This document shows positions 44,120-53,825 of a stretch of DNA of 64,000 nt, piece after piece (within the stretch, counting starts at the first letter, position 1; the number at the start of each line of letters is the position of its first letter). This DNA comes from Azospirillum sp. B21 (GTDB taxonomy: Bacteria > Pseudomonadota > Alphaproteobacteria > Azospirillales > Azospirillaceae): the NCBI RefSeq assembly GCF_008364825.1, contig NZ_VTTO01000007.1:62001-126000 (forward strand). The letters run 5' to 3'. Both the position numbers and the translations under genes were made by a program. The notes beneath the pieces are model-generated. The model was not told the DNA's origin and made no database searches. It saw only the letters and a program-made list of their open reading frames with translations.

Positions 44120-45046
44120 ATGACCGGCCGGCTTCCGCTGACCCAGCTACGCGCCTTCGAGGCGGCCTGCCGCCTGGGCAGCTTTGCCGCGGCGGCACAG
44201 GAAATGGCGGTCACGCCGTCCGCAGTCAGCCATGCCATCCGGGAACTAGAGCGCATGCTGGGAACGGTGCTTTTCCAGCGGTCGCCGCGGAAGATCGAAC
44301 CGACGCCGGAAGGACAGACGTTGTATCGGCACGTCACACGCGGTTTCGATCAACTGCAACGCGGCCTGCAGGAGATCACGACCGCCGGTCCGGCGCGCAT
44401 CAGGGTCCATTGCGCGCCGTCCTTCGCCGCGCAATGGCTGTCGCCGCGGCTCGGCCGCTTCCTGGGGCTTTTTCCGGCGGTGGAGCTGAAGCTGTCGGCC
44501 AGCCCGGACTATCCGCTGTTCCCGACCGAGGAATACGACCTCTCCATCGTCTATGGGGAGCCGCGCCAGACCGACGTGGTGGCGATCCCGCTGGGGCAGG
44601 AGACGGTCTGCCCGCTGTGCGCGCCGGCCACCGCGTCGCGGATCGCCGCCATCGACGACCTCCTGTCGGTCCCGCTCGTTCGGAGCGACCACAATCGGTT
44701 CACCTGGCCGATGTGGTTCGACGCCAATTCCGCCATAGCCGCCACCCCGGCGGGACCACGCTTCGACCGCAGCTTCATGGCCATCGCCGCCGCGGTGAAT
44801 GGGGTCGGCGTCGTGCTGGAATCGACGCGCCTGGCGGAACGCGAACTGCAGTCCGGCCAGCTGGTGGCACCGCTGGAGGGACGGTCACAAAGCCTGCGGC
44901 ATGTCGCGCATTGGATGGTCTGGCCGAAGGGCGCCGAACGGAAACACGCCTTCCGCTGCTTCGTGACGTGGCTCGTCGAAGAGCTCGGTGTCCCGAAGAT
45001 TGACTTCGACAAGGCGGCCCCAGGCCATCGGACGCCGCCCGGTTGA
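44120..45046 (+). CDS. LysR-family regulator, GcvA-like
   Basis: 308 residues from ATG 44120; a TTG at 44108 is possible. Helix-turn-helix LTQLRAFEAACRLGSFAAAA with VTPSAVSHAIRELERMLG, then the effector domain (IRVHCAPSFAAQWLSPRLGRF, YDLSIVYGEP), which is the GcvA/AmpR subgroup pattern. Divergent from the transketolase gene with 287 bases between the two starts, so it probably controls tkt and the dehydrogenase. Confidence 0.88.
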   Translation: MTGRLPLTQLRAFEAACRLGSFAAAAQEMAVTPSAVSHAIRELERMLGTVLFQRSPRKIEPTPEGQTLYRHVTRGFDQLQRGLQEITTAGPARIRVHCAPSFAAQWLSPRLGRFLGLFPAVELKLSASPDYPLFPTEEYDLSIVYGEPRQTDVVAIPLGQETVCPLCAPATASRIAAIDDLLSVPLVRSDHNRFTWPMWFDANSAIAATPAGPRFDRSFMAIAAAVNGVGVVLESTRLAERELQSGQLVAPLEGRSQSLRHVAHWMVWPKGAERKHAFRCFVTWLVEELGVPKIDFDKAAPGHRTPPG

Positions 45047-45205
45047 CGCATACGGATGCGATGGTATGTCGCTGGTATGACCACTTCATCGGCGCGCGGG
45101 AACGTGGTCTTAAAGGTGGAGGCGGGCGTTCGGTGTCCGCCCATATCCAACACCTTCTTTGCCGCGGGCGGGCTCAAGTTTGCCGCCCGCGAGACTGGAA
45201 CCAGA

Positions 45206-45832
45206 ATGTCAGTATCCGTTCTCGTCGCGAAACCGGCTTCGCCCGTCGAAGCCGGTCAAACCGCTTCTCACGCTCCGCTCAAGCATGGCAACCCGGCCGT
45301 CGTCGGCCTTGCCGGATTCGGGCTGTCGACTCTGCTTCTGCAGTTCCACAATGTCGGCTGGATCGATATCGGCCCGGTGGTCTGGCTCGGCCTGATCTTC
45401 GGCGGGGTGGCGCAGATGATCGCCGGCCTGCAGGAGATGAAGGCGGGCAACAATTTCGGCTACAGCGCCTTCACCTCCTACGGCTGTTTCTGGATTTCGC
45501 TGTGCCTGATCCTGATCGGCAACAAGACGGGCCTGTTCACCGTCGGCGAGACGGACATCGGCTGGTATCTGGTCGCCTGGACGCTCTACACCGCGATCAT
45601 GACCATCGGCGCCATGCGGATCAGCCGGGTGCTGGGCCTGATCTTCATCACGCTGCTGGCCGGCTTCGTCCTGTTGGATCTGGCCCATTTCGCCGATCAC
45701 GTCTTCACGGTGATCGCCGGCTACGAGTTGATGGTCTGTGCCGGTCTGGCGCTGTACGGCATGGCGCACGCCGTCTTCCTCGACGTCTTCGGCCGCGACG
45801 TGCTGCCGATGGGCAAGCCGTTCCTGCGCTGA
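45206..45832 (+). CDS. satP: Acetate/succinate transporter, GPR1/FUN34/SatP family
   Basis: 208 residues from ATG 45206 (MSVSVLVAKPASPVEAG), with six membrane helices. The family signature NPAVVGLAGFGLST follows the N-terminal tail, and the helix LIFGGVAQMIAGLQEMKAGNNFGYSAFTSYGCFW is typical. It exchanges acetate or succinate with protons across the inner membrane. The frame is open back to 45056, but that extension is not family-like. Relevant to the acetate and acetyl-CoA metabolism of the ato block, although 37 kb away. Confidence 0.87.
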   Translation: MSVSVLVAKPASPVEAGQTASHAPLKHGNPAVVGLAGFGLSTLLLQFHNVGWIDIGPVVWLGLIFGGVAQMIAGLQEMKAGNNFGYSAFTSYGCFWISLCLILIGNKTGLFTVGETDIGWYLVAWTLYTAIMTIGAMRISRVLGLIFITLLAGFVLLDLAHFADHVFTVIAGYELMVCAGLALYGMAHAVFLDVFGRDVLPMGKPFLR

Positions 45833-45948
45833 AGGCCCGGCTCGATCCTCGCCGATGCTTGCACGATCCTCTTGGGGCTCTGTGAGCATCGGCATCCGGA
45901 CGCTAGGATGGATGGCTGCGGACCGACCGGAATGGGAGCCTGCCATCC

Positions 45949-46878
45949 ATGTTCAAGCAGACCGAATTCTCGCTGATCCTGGACCGCGTGACCTCCGACC
46001 TGGGGGACGGGGTCCATGAAACGCAGATCCCGCGGCTGGCGGTGATCCGCGCCAGCAGCCCGACCGAACGGCTCCACACCGTCTATGAGCCGTCCGTGTG
46101 CATCCTCGCGCATGGGGCGAAGCGCACCATTGCCGGCGACCGCATCCTGGATTACCGGGCCGGACACTACATCGCCGTGTCGCTGGACCTGCCGGTGATC
46201 GGACAAGTGGTCCAGGCGACGGCGGACAACCCCTTCCTGTGCCTGCGCCTGACGCTGGACCCGGCGCTGCTGAGCGGCCTTTTCCTGGAGGCCGGGTTGC
46301 GGCCGCCGCCGCAGGCCGAACAGGGCCTCGGCCTGACCACCAGCCTCGCCACGCCGGAGATGATCGACGCGGCGGCCCGCATGGCGCGTCTGCTGGAGAC
46401 GCCGGACGCCATCCCGATGCTGGCGCCGCTGGTGGAACGCGAACTGCTCTATCGCCTGCTGACAGCCGACCATGGGGCCATGCTGCACCGCATCGCGCTG
46501 GGCGAGAGCCGCACCGCCCAGATCGGCCGCGCCGTGAAGTGGATCAAGGACAATTTCCGCGAACCGCTGCGCATCGAGACGGTCGCCGCCAAGGCCAACA
46601 TGAGCCCGTCCGCCTTCCACCAGCATTTCAAGGAGGTCACGGCGCTCAGCCCCCTCCAATACCAGAAGCAGCTGCGCCTGCAGGAGGCGCGGCGGCTGAT
46701 CCTTGCCAACCTGACCGATGCCGCCAGCGCCGGCTTCGCCGTGGGTTACGGCAGCCCGTCCCAGTTCAGCCGCGAATATGCCCGCCTGTTCGGGCTACCG
46801 CCGATCCGCGACGCCGCGCGCCTGCGCGCCTCCATGGCCGGCGAGGATGCCGGCGCCCGGCAGGCGGCGCGGGCCTGA
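45949..46878 (+). CDS. AraC-family regulator with AraC_N cupin-like domain
   Basis: 309 residues. N-terminal ligand domain of the YqhC/AraC_N type (TVYEPSVCILAHGAKRTIAGDR, YRAGHYIAVSLDLPVIGQVV) followed by two helix-turn-helix motifs (RIETVAAKANMSPSAFHQHFKEVTALSP, AGFAVGYGSPSQFSREYARLFG). Regulators of this group usually control neighbouring aldehyde or alcohol reductases. The SDR gene 136 bases downstream on the same strand is the likely target. Confidence 0.88.
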   Translation: MFKQTEFSLILDRVTSDLGDGVHETQIPRLAVIRASSPTERLHTVYEPSVCILAHGAKRTIAGDRILDYRAGHYIAVSLDLPVIGQVVQATADNPFLCLRLTLDPALLSGLFLEAGLRPPPQAEQGLGLTTSLATPEMIDAAARMARLLETPDAIPMLAPLVERELLYRLLTADHGAMLHRIALGESRTAQIGRAVKWIKDNFREPLRIETVAAKANMSPSAFHQHFKEVTALSPLQYQKQLRLQEARRLILANLTDAASAGFAVGYGSPSQFSREYARLFGLPPIRDAARLRASMAGEDAGARQAARA

Positions 46879-47014
46879 GGGATTCTCCAGGTTCCGGAGG
46901 ATCAGGCAATCCTGCCGGACCTCTGGTCTACCGGCCGCGGACCGCCCGCCCCTATTCTCTCCTCATCGGGACCGCAGCGGACAGCCGGTCCAACAGCGAA
47001 GAGGGAAGACGGAC

Positions 47015-47851
47015 ATGAGCAAGGTCTGGTTCATCACCGGCAGCGCGCGCGGCATCGGGGCGGAGGTTGCGAAGGCGGCGCTGGCCGCCGGCGATCGGGT
47101 GGTCGCCACCGGCCGCAAGCTCGACCAGCTGCAGGCGGCCTATGCCGGCCATGGCGACCGCGTGCTGACGGTGGCGCTCGACGTCGCCGACGAGGCACAG
47201 TCGGTGGCGGCGGTGCAGGCGGCGGTCGACCGCTTCGGGCGCATCGACGTACTGGTCAACAATGCCGGCTTCGGCCAGCTCGGCCAGTTCGAGGAGATCG
47301 AGGCGGCGGACATCGAACGGCAGTTCGCCACCAACGTGTTCGGCCTGTTCCACGTCACCCGTGCCGTCCTGCCGGTGATGCGTCGGCAACGGTCGGGCCG
47401 CATCCTGAACCTGTCCTCCATCGGCGGAGTCCTGGGGTTCGCCGGCGCCTCGGTCTATTGCTCGACGAAATTCGCGGTGGAAGGCTTCTCGGACTCGCTG
47501 GCGCTGGAGGTGGCGCCCTTCGGCATCCACGTCACCGTGGTGGAGCCCGGCTTCTTCCGCACCGACTTCCTCGACGGCAGCTCGGTTCGCTACGGCACCA
47601 GGGAGATCGCCGATTACTCCGCCCACTCGGCCGAGCAGCGGTCGACCTACGACAGCTACAGCCACAAGCAGCCGGGCGACCCGGCGAAGCTGGCCGCCGC
47701 CATGGTCGAACTGGCCGACATGCAGGAACCGCCCCGCCACTTCCTGGCCGGCTCCGATGCCGTGGAGATGGCCGGCGGTGCGGTCGAGCAGCGCCGTGCC
47801 GAGATCGCCGCTTGGCGGGACCGGTCGGTGGCGACCGACTTCGCAGCCTGA
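47015..47851 (+). CDS. Short-chain dehydrogenase/reductase
   Basis: 278 residues from ATG 47015 behind GAGGGAAGACGG. Classical SDR: cofactor loop TGSARGIGAEVA, NNAGFGQ, catalytic Ser in LNLSSIGG, and YCSTKFAVEG carrying the YxxxK pair. It reduces or oxidises a carbonyl or alcohol with NAD(P)H. The extended C-terminus (SAEQRSTYDSYSHKQPGDP) places it with oxidoreductases commonly found beside YqhC-type AraC regulators. Confidence 0.9.
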   Translation: MSKVWFITGSARGIGAEVAKAALAAGDRVVATGRKLDQLQAAYAGHGDRVLTVALDVADEAQSVAAVQAAVDRFGRIDVLVNNAGFGQLGQFEEIEAADIERQFATNVFGLFHVTRAVLPVMRRQRSGRILNLSSIGGVLGFAGASVYCSTKFAVEGFSDSLALEVAPFGIHVTVVEPGFFRTDFLDGSSVRYGTREIADYSAHSAEQRSTYDSYSHKQPGDPAKLAAAMVELADMQEPPRHFLAGSDAVEMAGGAVEQRRAEIAAWRDRSVATDFAA

Positions 47852-47943
47852 CGGCGTGGGGACCGGGGGCGGCCACTCCGCCCCTGCCCTCCTCTCGCCT
47901 GGAGGATCAGGCAACCAACACCATCACGACAGGAGTTGCCGCC

Positions 47944-48090
47944 ATGCTCTGCATCGGAATCGTCGCCGCATCGCTCGGCCTGCTTCTGCTGGTCGGCAGC
48001 GACCGCAGCTTTCAGATTCATACGCGCCATGAGGCGCACCGACCGGCGGCCAGTCCCTACCGCCCGCGAGGGGAGGAGTTGCTGGGATAA
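47944..48090 (+). CDS. Small membrane protein (48 residues), unknown
   Basis: ATG 47944 is preceded by CAGGAG at suitable distance. The product has one hydrophobic segment (MLCIGIVAASLGLLLLVGSD) and a basic, His/Arg-rich tail ending in RPRGEELLG. The gap to the SDR stop is 92 bases. It resembles many single-helix small proteins but no family is recognised. The good ribosome site and composition make it more likely real than chance; expression is unproven. Confidence 0.45.
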   Translation: MLCIGIVAASLGLLLLVGSDRSFQIHTRHEAHRPAASPYRPRGEELLG

Positions 48091-48109
48091 GGATCAGCCG
48101 ATCACCGCC

Positions 48110-48943
48110 TCAAGACCCAAGCAAAGCCGCCACCAATTCTGAGTCCGCATCGGCAAGATCGTCGATGACATCGAAGTGATGGCGCCCGCCAGTCAGCCGC
48201 AGTTCGGTCGCTGCCCCCAGCCCATGCCAGATGTTGGCGAGCAGTTCCGTCTGCCGGACGAATTCCGGCCGTTCGGCGGCACCCGCCCAGCAGGTGATGC
48301 GGGTGCCCGGCCGCGGGCGCAGAAGGGCCGGGCTTTCCGCCGCGGCCTCCTTTTCGTCCAGATTCAACGTGGCCTTCATGCCGGTGTTCAGCAGCGGCCG
48401 CAGGTCGTGCAGGCCGCTGATGGAGACGACATGTTCCACCCGCCCCTGCACCTCCGCCGGCAATGGCGCGTCGGCACAGGCGAGGCGGCTGACCAGATGG
48501 CCGCCGGCGGAATGACCGGTCAGGCGCAACGGTCCCCGCTGGGCCTGCGCGATGGCCTCCACCGCACGCGCGACCTGCCGGGTGATGCCGGCGATGCGGC
48601 TTTCGGGGCAGAGCGTGTAGCTGGGCATCGCGACGGCCCAGCCGCGGGCAAGAGCGCCGGCCGCCAGATGTGACCAGCGCCCCTTGTCGAAAGCCATCCA
48701 ATAACCGCCATGGATGAACACGACTGTCCCTTTGGCAGCAGCATCGGGGAGGAACAGGTCGTAGCGCTCCCGCTCCCCCTCGCCATAGGGCAGGTCCAAC
48801 TCCGCCCGGCCGGCGACGGAACGCTCTGCCCGGAAGGCCGCCGCCCGCTCCGCCCAGCGTGCCGGATAGGCGTCGCCGCCGGGAATATAGGCGCTGTTGC
48901 TGTAGGCGTCGTCCCAATCGGTGATTGCCTGCAAGCCGCTCAC
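48110..48943 (-). CDS. kynB: Kynurenine formamidase, alpha/beta-hydrolase type
   Basis: 277 residues from a GTG at 48943 that overlaps the kynA stop (GTGA); no in-frame ATG is nearby. Oxyanion motif FIHGGYW, nucleophile elbow GHSAGGH, and the late His in [12 protein letters not shown] complete the hydrolase triad. It hydrolyses N-formylkynurenine to kynurenine and formate. The function is supported strongly by position after kynU and kynA. This is the eukaryote-like hydrolase form, not the metal-dependent KynB of Pseudomonas, so the symbol is used for role only. Confidence 0.88.
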   Translation of the reverse strand: MSGLQAITDWDDAYSNSAYIPGGDAYPARWAERAAAFRAERSVAGRAELDLPYGEGERERYDLFLPDAAAKGTVVFIHGGYWMAFDKGRWSHLAAGALARGWAVAMPSYTLCPESRIAGITRQVARAVEAIAQAQRGPLRLTGHSAGGHLVSRLACADAPLPAEVQGRVEHVVSISGLHDLRPLLNTGMKATLNLDEKEAAAESPALLRPRPGTRITCWAGAAERPEFVRQTELLANIWHGLGAATELRLTGGRHHFDVIDDLADADSELVAALLGS

Positions 48944-49806
48944 AGCACCGTCCTCACGCGCCAGAGTTCCGGGAACAGCTCCACCGCCAGCATGTTGCGC
49001 AGATAGGACACGCCGCCGGTACCACCGGTGCCGCGCTTGAAGCCGATCACCCGCTCCACCGTCGTCACATGGTTGAAGCGCCAACGGCGGAAGTAATCCT
49101 CGAAATCCACCAGCTTCTCGGCAAGCTCGTAGAGCGGCCAATGGTCTTCGGGGGACTGATAGATGACCCGCCACGCCTCCGTCACGCCGTCATTGGGCTG
49201 ATGAGTCTGCGACACGTCGCGTTCCAGCACTTCGGCCGGAACCGGGATGCCGTTGCGGGCCAGCAGGCGCAACGCCTCGTCATACAGGCTGGGGCGGGAC
49301 AGTTCCTGTTCCAGCATGGAGTGGATTTCCGGGCGGTGGGCATGGGGCCGCAGCATCGCCGGGTTGCGGTTGCCCAGCAGGAACTCGATCTCCCGATACT
49401 GGTAGGACTGGAAGCCGGAGGACTGGCCGAGATCGTCGCGGAAGCGGGTGTATTCGCTGGGCGTCATCGTGCGCAAAACGTCCCAGGCGGAGTTCAGCTG
49501 CTCGAAGATGCGGGCGACGCGGGCCAGCATCTTGAAGGCGGGCGACAGCCGGTCCTCGCGGATCGCCTCACGCGCGGCGCGGATCTCGTAGACCGCCAGC
49601 CGCATCCACAGCTCCGACGTCTGGTGCTGGATGATGAACAGCATCTCGTCATGGGCGGTGGAACGCGGGATCTGCGCGCCCAGGATGCGGTCGAGCTGCA
49701 GATAGTCGCCGTAGGACATCCGCCCGTCGAAGGCCATCTGGGCGCCCTCGTCCGCCGGGTCGTAAGGCTTGCTCATGTCACGCCCACTCATGTCACGTTT
49801 GCTCAT
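48940..49806 (-). CDS. kynA: Tryptophan 2,3-dioxygenase
   Basis: 288 residues from ATG 49806, overlapping the kynU stop (ATGA). The start contains three near-identical Met-Ser units ([16 protein letters not shown]), so ATG 49791 or 49776 are alternatives. Heme and substrate residues are clear: distal His in [20 protein letters not shown], Tyr and Arg in [16 protein letters not shown], proximal His in [16 protein letters not shown] and the loop [11 protein letters not shown]. It opens the indole ring of tryptophan to give N-formylkynurenine. Confidence 0.95.
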   Translation of the reverse strand: MSKRDMSGRDMSKPYDPADEGAQMAFDGRMSYGDYLQLDRILGAQIPRSTAHDEMLFIIQHQTSELWMRLAVYEIRAAREAIREDRLSPAFKMLARVARIFEQLNSAWDVLRTMTPSEYTRFRDDLGQSSGFQSYQYREIEFLLGNRNPAMLRPHAHRPEIHSMLEQELSRPSLYDEALRLLARNGIPVPAEVLERDVSQTHQPNDGVTEAWRVIYQSPEDHWPLYELAEKLVDFEDYFRRWRFNHVTTVERVIGFKRGTGGTGGVSYLRNMLAVELFPELWRVRTVL

Positions 49807-50996
49807 GTTACGGCGGCCTTCCTGTGGTACTCGGGCCGGTCCCAAAGCCCGCCGTCCAACACCTGTTTCAACACGGCGACGGCGCCGCACACCTCCGCCT
49901 CGCCGATGTAGAGCGGGGTGAAGCCGAAGCGCAGGATGTCGGGCGCGCGGAAATCGCCGATCACGCCGCGGTCGATCAGCGCCTGCATGATGGCGTAGCC
50001 GTGGCGATGGCGGAAGGACACCTGGCTGCCGCGCCGCGTGCCATCGCGCGGTGACGCGAGTTCCAGTGCCGGGCACCGCGCCTCCACCAGCTCGATGAAC
50101 AAATCGCAAAGCGCGATTGAGGTGCGGCGGACATCGGCCATGTCCACCCCGTCCCAAACGTCCAGCGCCGCGTCGAGTGCGGCCAGCGCGATCACCGGCG
50201 GGGTGCCGACGCGCATCCGCTCCACGCCCTCGCCGGGGCGATAGGACGGGTCGAAGGAGAAGGGCGCCTCGTGCCCCATCCAGCCGGACAGGGCCGGCTG
50301 CGTCGTCTGCGCATGGCGCGGCGCGACATAGATGAAGGCGGGCGCCCCCGGCCCGCCATTCAGATATTTATAGGTGCAGCCGACCGCGAAATCCGCGCCC
50401 GTACCGGCCAGATCGACCGGGAGGGCACCGGCGGAATGGGCGAGATCCCACACCGTCACCACGCCGGCCGCATGAGCCTTGGTAGTCAGCGCCGCCATGT
50501 CGTGCAGGCGGCCGGTCCGGTAATCGACCTCGGTCAGCATCAGCACGGCGACATCCTCGCCGATCGCAGCCTCCACCTCCTCCGGCGCCACCACCTTCAG
50601 GATATGGCCGCGGCCCAGCGTCTCGATCAGCCCTTCCGCCATGTAGAGGTCGGTCGGGAAGTTGCCGCTGTCCGACAGGATGACGCGGCGGTCCGGCTGC
50701 ATCGCCAGGGCCGCGGCCAGGGCCTGATAGACCTTGATCGACAGGGTGTCGCCCACCACCACGCTGCCGGCCGGAGCACCGATCAGCCGGGCGATGCGGT
50801 CGCCGACGACGCGCGGCTGCACCATCCAGCCGGCGCTGTTCCAGCCGCGGATCAACTGCCCACCCCATTCTACGGCCAGGGTGCGGGCCACCCGGTCCTC
50901 CGCGGCGACCGGTAGCGGTCCCAGCGAGTTGCCGTCCAGATAGATGACACCGTCGGGAATGCGGAAGCGGGCGCGGGTCGCTTGGAAATCCGTCAT
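49803..50996 (-). CDS. kynU: Kynureninase
   Basis: 397 residues from ATG 50996 ([29 protein letters not shown]). PLP-dependent fold type I; the Schiff-base Lys lies in [15 protein letters not shown], and [11 protein letters not shown] holds the Asp and Ala-His that bind the cofactor. It splits kynurenine into anthranilate and alanine. First gene of kynU-kynA-kynB, all joined by 4-base overlaps. Products feed anthranilate degradation or quorum-signal synthesis, not encoded here. Confidence 0.95.
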   Translation of the reverse strand: MTDFQATRARFRIPDGVIYLDGNSLGPLPVAAEDRVARTLAVEWGGQLIRGWNSAGWMVQPRVVGDRIARLIGAPAGSVVVGDTLSIKVYQALAAALAMQPDRRVILSDSGNFPTDLYMAEGLIETLGRGHILKVVAPEEVEAAIGEDVAVLMLTEVDYRTGRLHDMAALTTKAHAAGVVTVWDLAHSAGALPVDLAGTGADFAVGCTYKYLNGGPGAPAFIYVAPRHAQTTQPALSGWMGHEAPFSFDPSYRPGEGVERMRVGTPPVIALAALDAALDVWDGVDMADVRRTSIALCDLFIELVEARCPALELASPRDGTRRGSQVSFRHRHGYAIMQALIDRGVIGDFRAPDILRFGFTPLYIGEAEVCGAVAVLKQVLDGGLWDRPEYHRKAAVT

Positions 50997-51184
50997 AGCT
51001 CTGCCTGCCACTGTCTGTCCGGCAAGCACCGCCGGCCGAAATTTGTCAGTTGTCCCAACCATCTATAGTTCTGGATATCGCCGCCACCCGGAGACTGTCC
51101 AGCGGAAAATCGGCGGCGACGGGCCTCCACCCCCCTATTGACCCGGGCGCCCCTATCTGAAAGAAAGTGGTACACTAAACAAAT

Positions 51185-52213
51185 TTGCGGGTTTCCTTCG
51201 TGGCCACGCAGACCGTTCCGTTCCGGCGCTTTTCCACCGGCTTCCTTCCGGAACGCGAGCGTTTCGGCGCATGGCGGGATGCCATGACGTCGGTCTACGA
51301 AATCGCCCCGCTGGAGGAGGATGTCAGCCGACGGTTCAGCGGCACGGCCACCAGCGCGCACCTGGGGCCGCTGATCGTCGGCACGATGGATGTCGACGCG
51401 CTGGCCTACCACCGGTCGCCGGCAAAGATCCGGTCGGACCACATGGACCATTTCATCATCCGCCTGGACCGGTCCGGCGCTGCCGGAAATGCATCGGATG
51501 AAATCCTGGTCAAGGACATGGGCCAGCCGCTGGCATTGCCGTCGATGCGGCTGGACGGCGCCTGCATCATCGTTCCCCGCGATGTCATGACCGGCATGCT
51601 GCCGCGGGCGGACGCGCTGCACGGGACCCGCCTCGGCGGCATCATGGGGCGGCTGTTGGCCGACCACATGCGGTCGCTGGCCCAGGCGGTGCCGGCGGCA
51701 ACGGTGGAGGAGGCGCCGCAGATCGTGCGCGTCATCCGCGACATGGTCACGGCCTGTCTGGCGCCCAGCCACGACGCGCTGGTGCAGGCACGGCCGCAGG
51801 TCGCCGCAACGCTGATCATGCAGGCGAGGCGCTACATCGACGCCAACCTGACGAACCCGGACCTGTCGCCGGACCGGCTGTGCATGGCGCTCGGCCTGTC
51901 GCGCTCGGCGCTTTATACGCTGTTCGAGCCCCACCACGGCGTCAACCGCTACATACAGGAGCGCCGCCTGCAGCGCGTGCGCGAACATCTGTGCGATCCC
52001 GGCGAGCGGCGGCGCATCGGGGAAATCGCCTTCGCCTACGGCTTTACCAGCGAGGCGCATTTCAGCCGGGCCTTCCGCCGCGCCTTCGGCTGCTCGCCGT
52101 CGGAAATGCGCGCCGGGGTAACGACCGGGACGGTGAAGGATGCCGTTCGGCCGGGTGCGGCGGGCAGCATCGGCGGCGAGTTCCCGGACTGGCTGCGCCG
52201 GCTGCGCGCCTGA
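51185..52213 (+). CDS. AraC-family regulator, probable regulator of kynUAB
   Basis: 342 residues if the TTG at 51185 is used; a GTG at 51200 is an equally possible start, and neither has a clear ribosome site. N-terminal half of the AraC-binding-like type (RFGAWRDAMTSVYEIAPLE, DHFIIRLDRSG). C-terminal double helix-turn-helix: PDRLCMALGLSRSALYTLFE and IGEIAFAYGFTSEAHFSRAFRRAFG. Divergent from kynU with about 190 bases between, so control of tryptophan breakdown is likely. In other bacteria this job is done by the Lrp-type KynR, so an AraC regulator would be a different solution. Confidence 0.82.
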   Translation: MRVSFVATQTVPFRRFSTGFLPERERFGAWRDAMTSVYEIAPLEEDVSRRFSGTATSAHLGPLIVGTMDVDALAYHRSPAKIRSDHMDHFIIRLDRSGAAGNASDEILVKDMGQPLALPSMRLDGACIIVPRDVMTGMLPRADALHGTRLGGIMGRLLADHMRSLAQAVPAATVEEAPQIVRVIRDMVTACLAPSHDALVQARPQVAATLIMQARRYIDANLTNPDLSPDRLCMALGLSRSALYTLFEPHHGVNRYIQERRLQRVREHLCDPGERRRIGEIAFAYGFTSEAHFSRAFRRAFGCSPSEMRAGVTTGTVKDAVRPGAAGSIGGEFPDWLRRLRA

Positions 52214-52389
52214 CACAGGGTCTTCTTGGGGACGCATGGTCAAGGAAATTTGGACGCCCGGTCATGGCCCGCCCGTCATTGCCACGCTAGCGTATTGCTC
52301 CAACCGACCAGCCGATGCGGACACTGCGCCGGCCGGCATCCCTCCATCGCTACGCGATCAACACCCGTCAAAATCTAGAGAGAGAAATC

Positions 52390-53004
52390 ATGGATCCGGC
52401 GATTGCAGCCCTGCCGATGGCCCGGTACAGAATGGCATCGAAGAGTTTGAATGATCGCCCCGTCTTCCTGATGTGGGCCGTGCAGGCAGCTGTTTCCGCC
52501 GAAGCCGTCTTCATCACCTGTCTCGAACAATTCCAGGACGCGCCGTCCAAGGCGAAATCGCAGGTGATGTACGAGTGGCTGCTCGACCAGGACACCCAGA
52601 AAGCGAAAAGATACAGCTGGGGAGCAATCGGGCTGCAAGCGGACGGCGTACAAGACGATGCGGACAGTATTGCCAACCTCGATCGAATGCGCAATGAAGC
52701 GCAATATTTTATGGCGCGAAAGACATGGATTGGAAAGCTGAGAAATCAGCTCGACGGTTCCCTCGGCAACATACCCAGAAGGGACATGTATGACTTTGTG
52801 ATGGAGTTCGCCATCCGAAATGCCCAGTCCTCATCCATCGGCTCGAATTCGTTCAGCTCTTTCAAGCTGGCAACGCTTAATTTGAAGTCGATCGACGGAA
52901 TGGTCGAGCGACTGAAAGGAATGGAGCTGCTGGAAAGGGATTTCCGGAAAGCTGGGTTCAACACCGCAAAAATGGGCTTTCGGCTGCCATTCAGGTTCCG
53001 GTGA
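52390..53004 (+). CDS. Hypothetical protein, lower GC than neighbours
   Basis: 204 residues from ATG 52390 behind GAGAGAGAAA. No signal peptide or membrane segment. The sequence looks soluble and mainly helical, with many charged and Gln/Asn residues (AKSQVMYEWLLDQDTQKAKR, DSIANLDRMRNEAQYFMARK, LKSIDGMVERLKGMELLERD). I do not recognise a family. Codons use more A/T at third positions than the surrounding genes, suggesting recent acquisition. It stands alone between an AraC gene and a convergent SDR gene. Confidence 0.72.
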   Translation: MDPAIAALPMARYRMASKSLNDRPVFLMWAVQAAVSAEAVFITCLEQFQDAPSKAKSQVMYEWLLDQDTQKAKRYSWGAIGLQADGVQDDADSIANLDRMRNEAQYFMARKTWIGKLRNQLDGSLGNIPRRDMYDFVMEFAIRNAQSSSIGSNSFSSFKLATLNLKSIDGMVERLKGMELLERDFRKAGFNTAKMGFRLPFRFR

Positions 53005-53041
53005 CGGGACCGCGGCGCGGGGCGGCCCGTCACCGTGACGA

Positions 53042-53719
53042 TCACGCGTAGGTCAGTTCGAACGGCCGTTCGGCATCCGCAGGGGCGGCATGCCGGTCCC
53101 AATAGGCCTTCGCGACAGTGTCGGGAGCGAAACGGCCTTCCTCGGCCAGATAGCCGCAGATCGTGACGATGGCGACGTCGATGTTCTTCGGTGCCAAGTC
53201 CTGGGCGAGCGTCGCCGTGAGGTTGCGCAGCGCCGCCTTGCCGGCGCTGAGCGCCGCCATCTCCGGATTGGGATAGAGGGCGAAACCGCCGCCGGTGAAC
53301 AGCACGCTGCCGCCACCGTTTGCCTCCAGGGCCGGCGCGACCGCCTGCGCCGCGGCCAGTGGAGCGGCGACATCGACGACCAGCTCGGCAGCCAGGACCT
53401 TCGGGGCCAGAGCGAGGGGGCGCGCGGGCTGGATGGCGGCTGCGTTGTAGATCAGCGCCTTCAGCGGCGGCATGACCGCCACCGCCCGTTCGATGGTGCC
53501 GCGCAGTCCGTCAAGATCCGCGGCGTCGGCCGTCAGGGCGTGCGCGGCGATGCCCAGTTCCTGCAGTTCGCGGACGAGGGGAACGAGCCGGTCGGCCGAC
53601 CGGGCGATCAGCGCGACCTCTCCGAGTTCACGTCCGAACCGCCGGGCAAGCGCGAAGCCGAGGCCCGGACCGGCGCCGACGACGATGGCGGAATACTTGG
53701 TGCTGTGAGCCGTGCTCAT
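53042..53719 (-). CDS. SDR-fold protein lacking the catalytic Tyr
   Basis: 225 residues from ATG 53719 with an AGGAGG ribosome site. Rossmann start AIVVGAGPGLGFALARRFG, DAADLDGLRG and YNAAAIQPA fit the SDR fold. In the catalytic segment the expected Ser and Tyr-x-x-x-Lys become FTGGGFALYPNPEMAALSAGK: Lys stays, Tyr is Leu, and the Ser region is Gly-rich. It may bind NAD(P) without classical turnover. Divergent from a LysR gene 106 bases away, which probably regulates it. Confidence 0.82.
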   Translation of the reverse strand: MSTAHSTKYSAIVVGAGPGLGFALARRFGRELGEVALIARSADRLVPLVRELQELGIAAHALTADAADLDGLRGTIERAVAVMPPLKALIYNAAAIQPARPLALAPKVLAAELVVDVAAPLAAAQAVAPALEANGGGSVLFTGGGFALYPNPEMAALSAGKAALRNLTATLAQDLAPKNIDVAIVTICGYLAEEGRFAPDTVAKAYWDRHAAPADAERPFELTYA

Positions 53720-53825
53720 GGATGGGGTCCTCCTGCAAGGTCGGCGTCGTGCCGAACACGGTGGACAGTGCGGCCGGGCACAGCTATCTGTCCAAACGGT
53801 AGTTGGTATGTCGAGTATCCATGCC

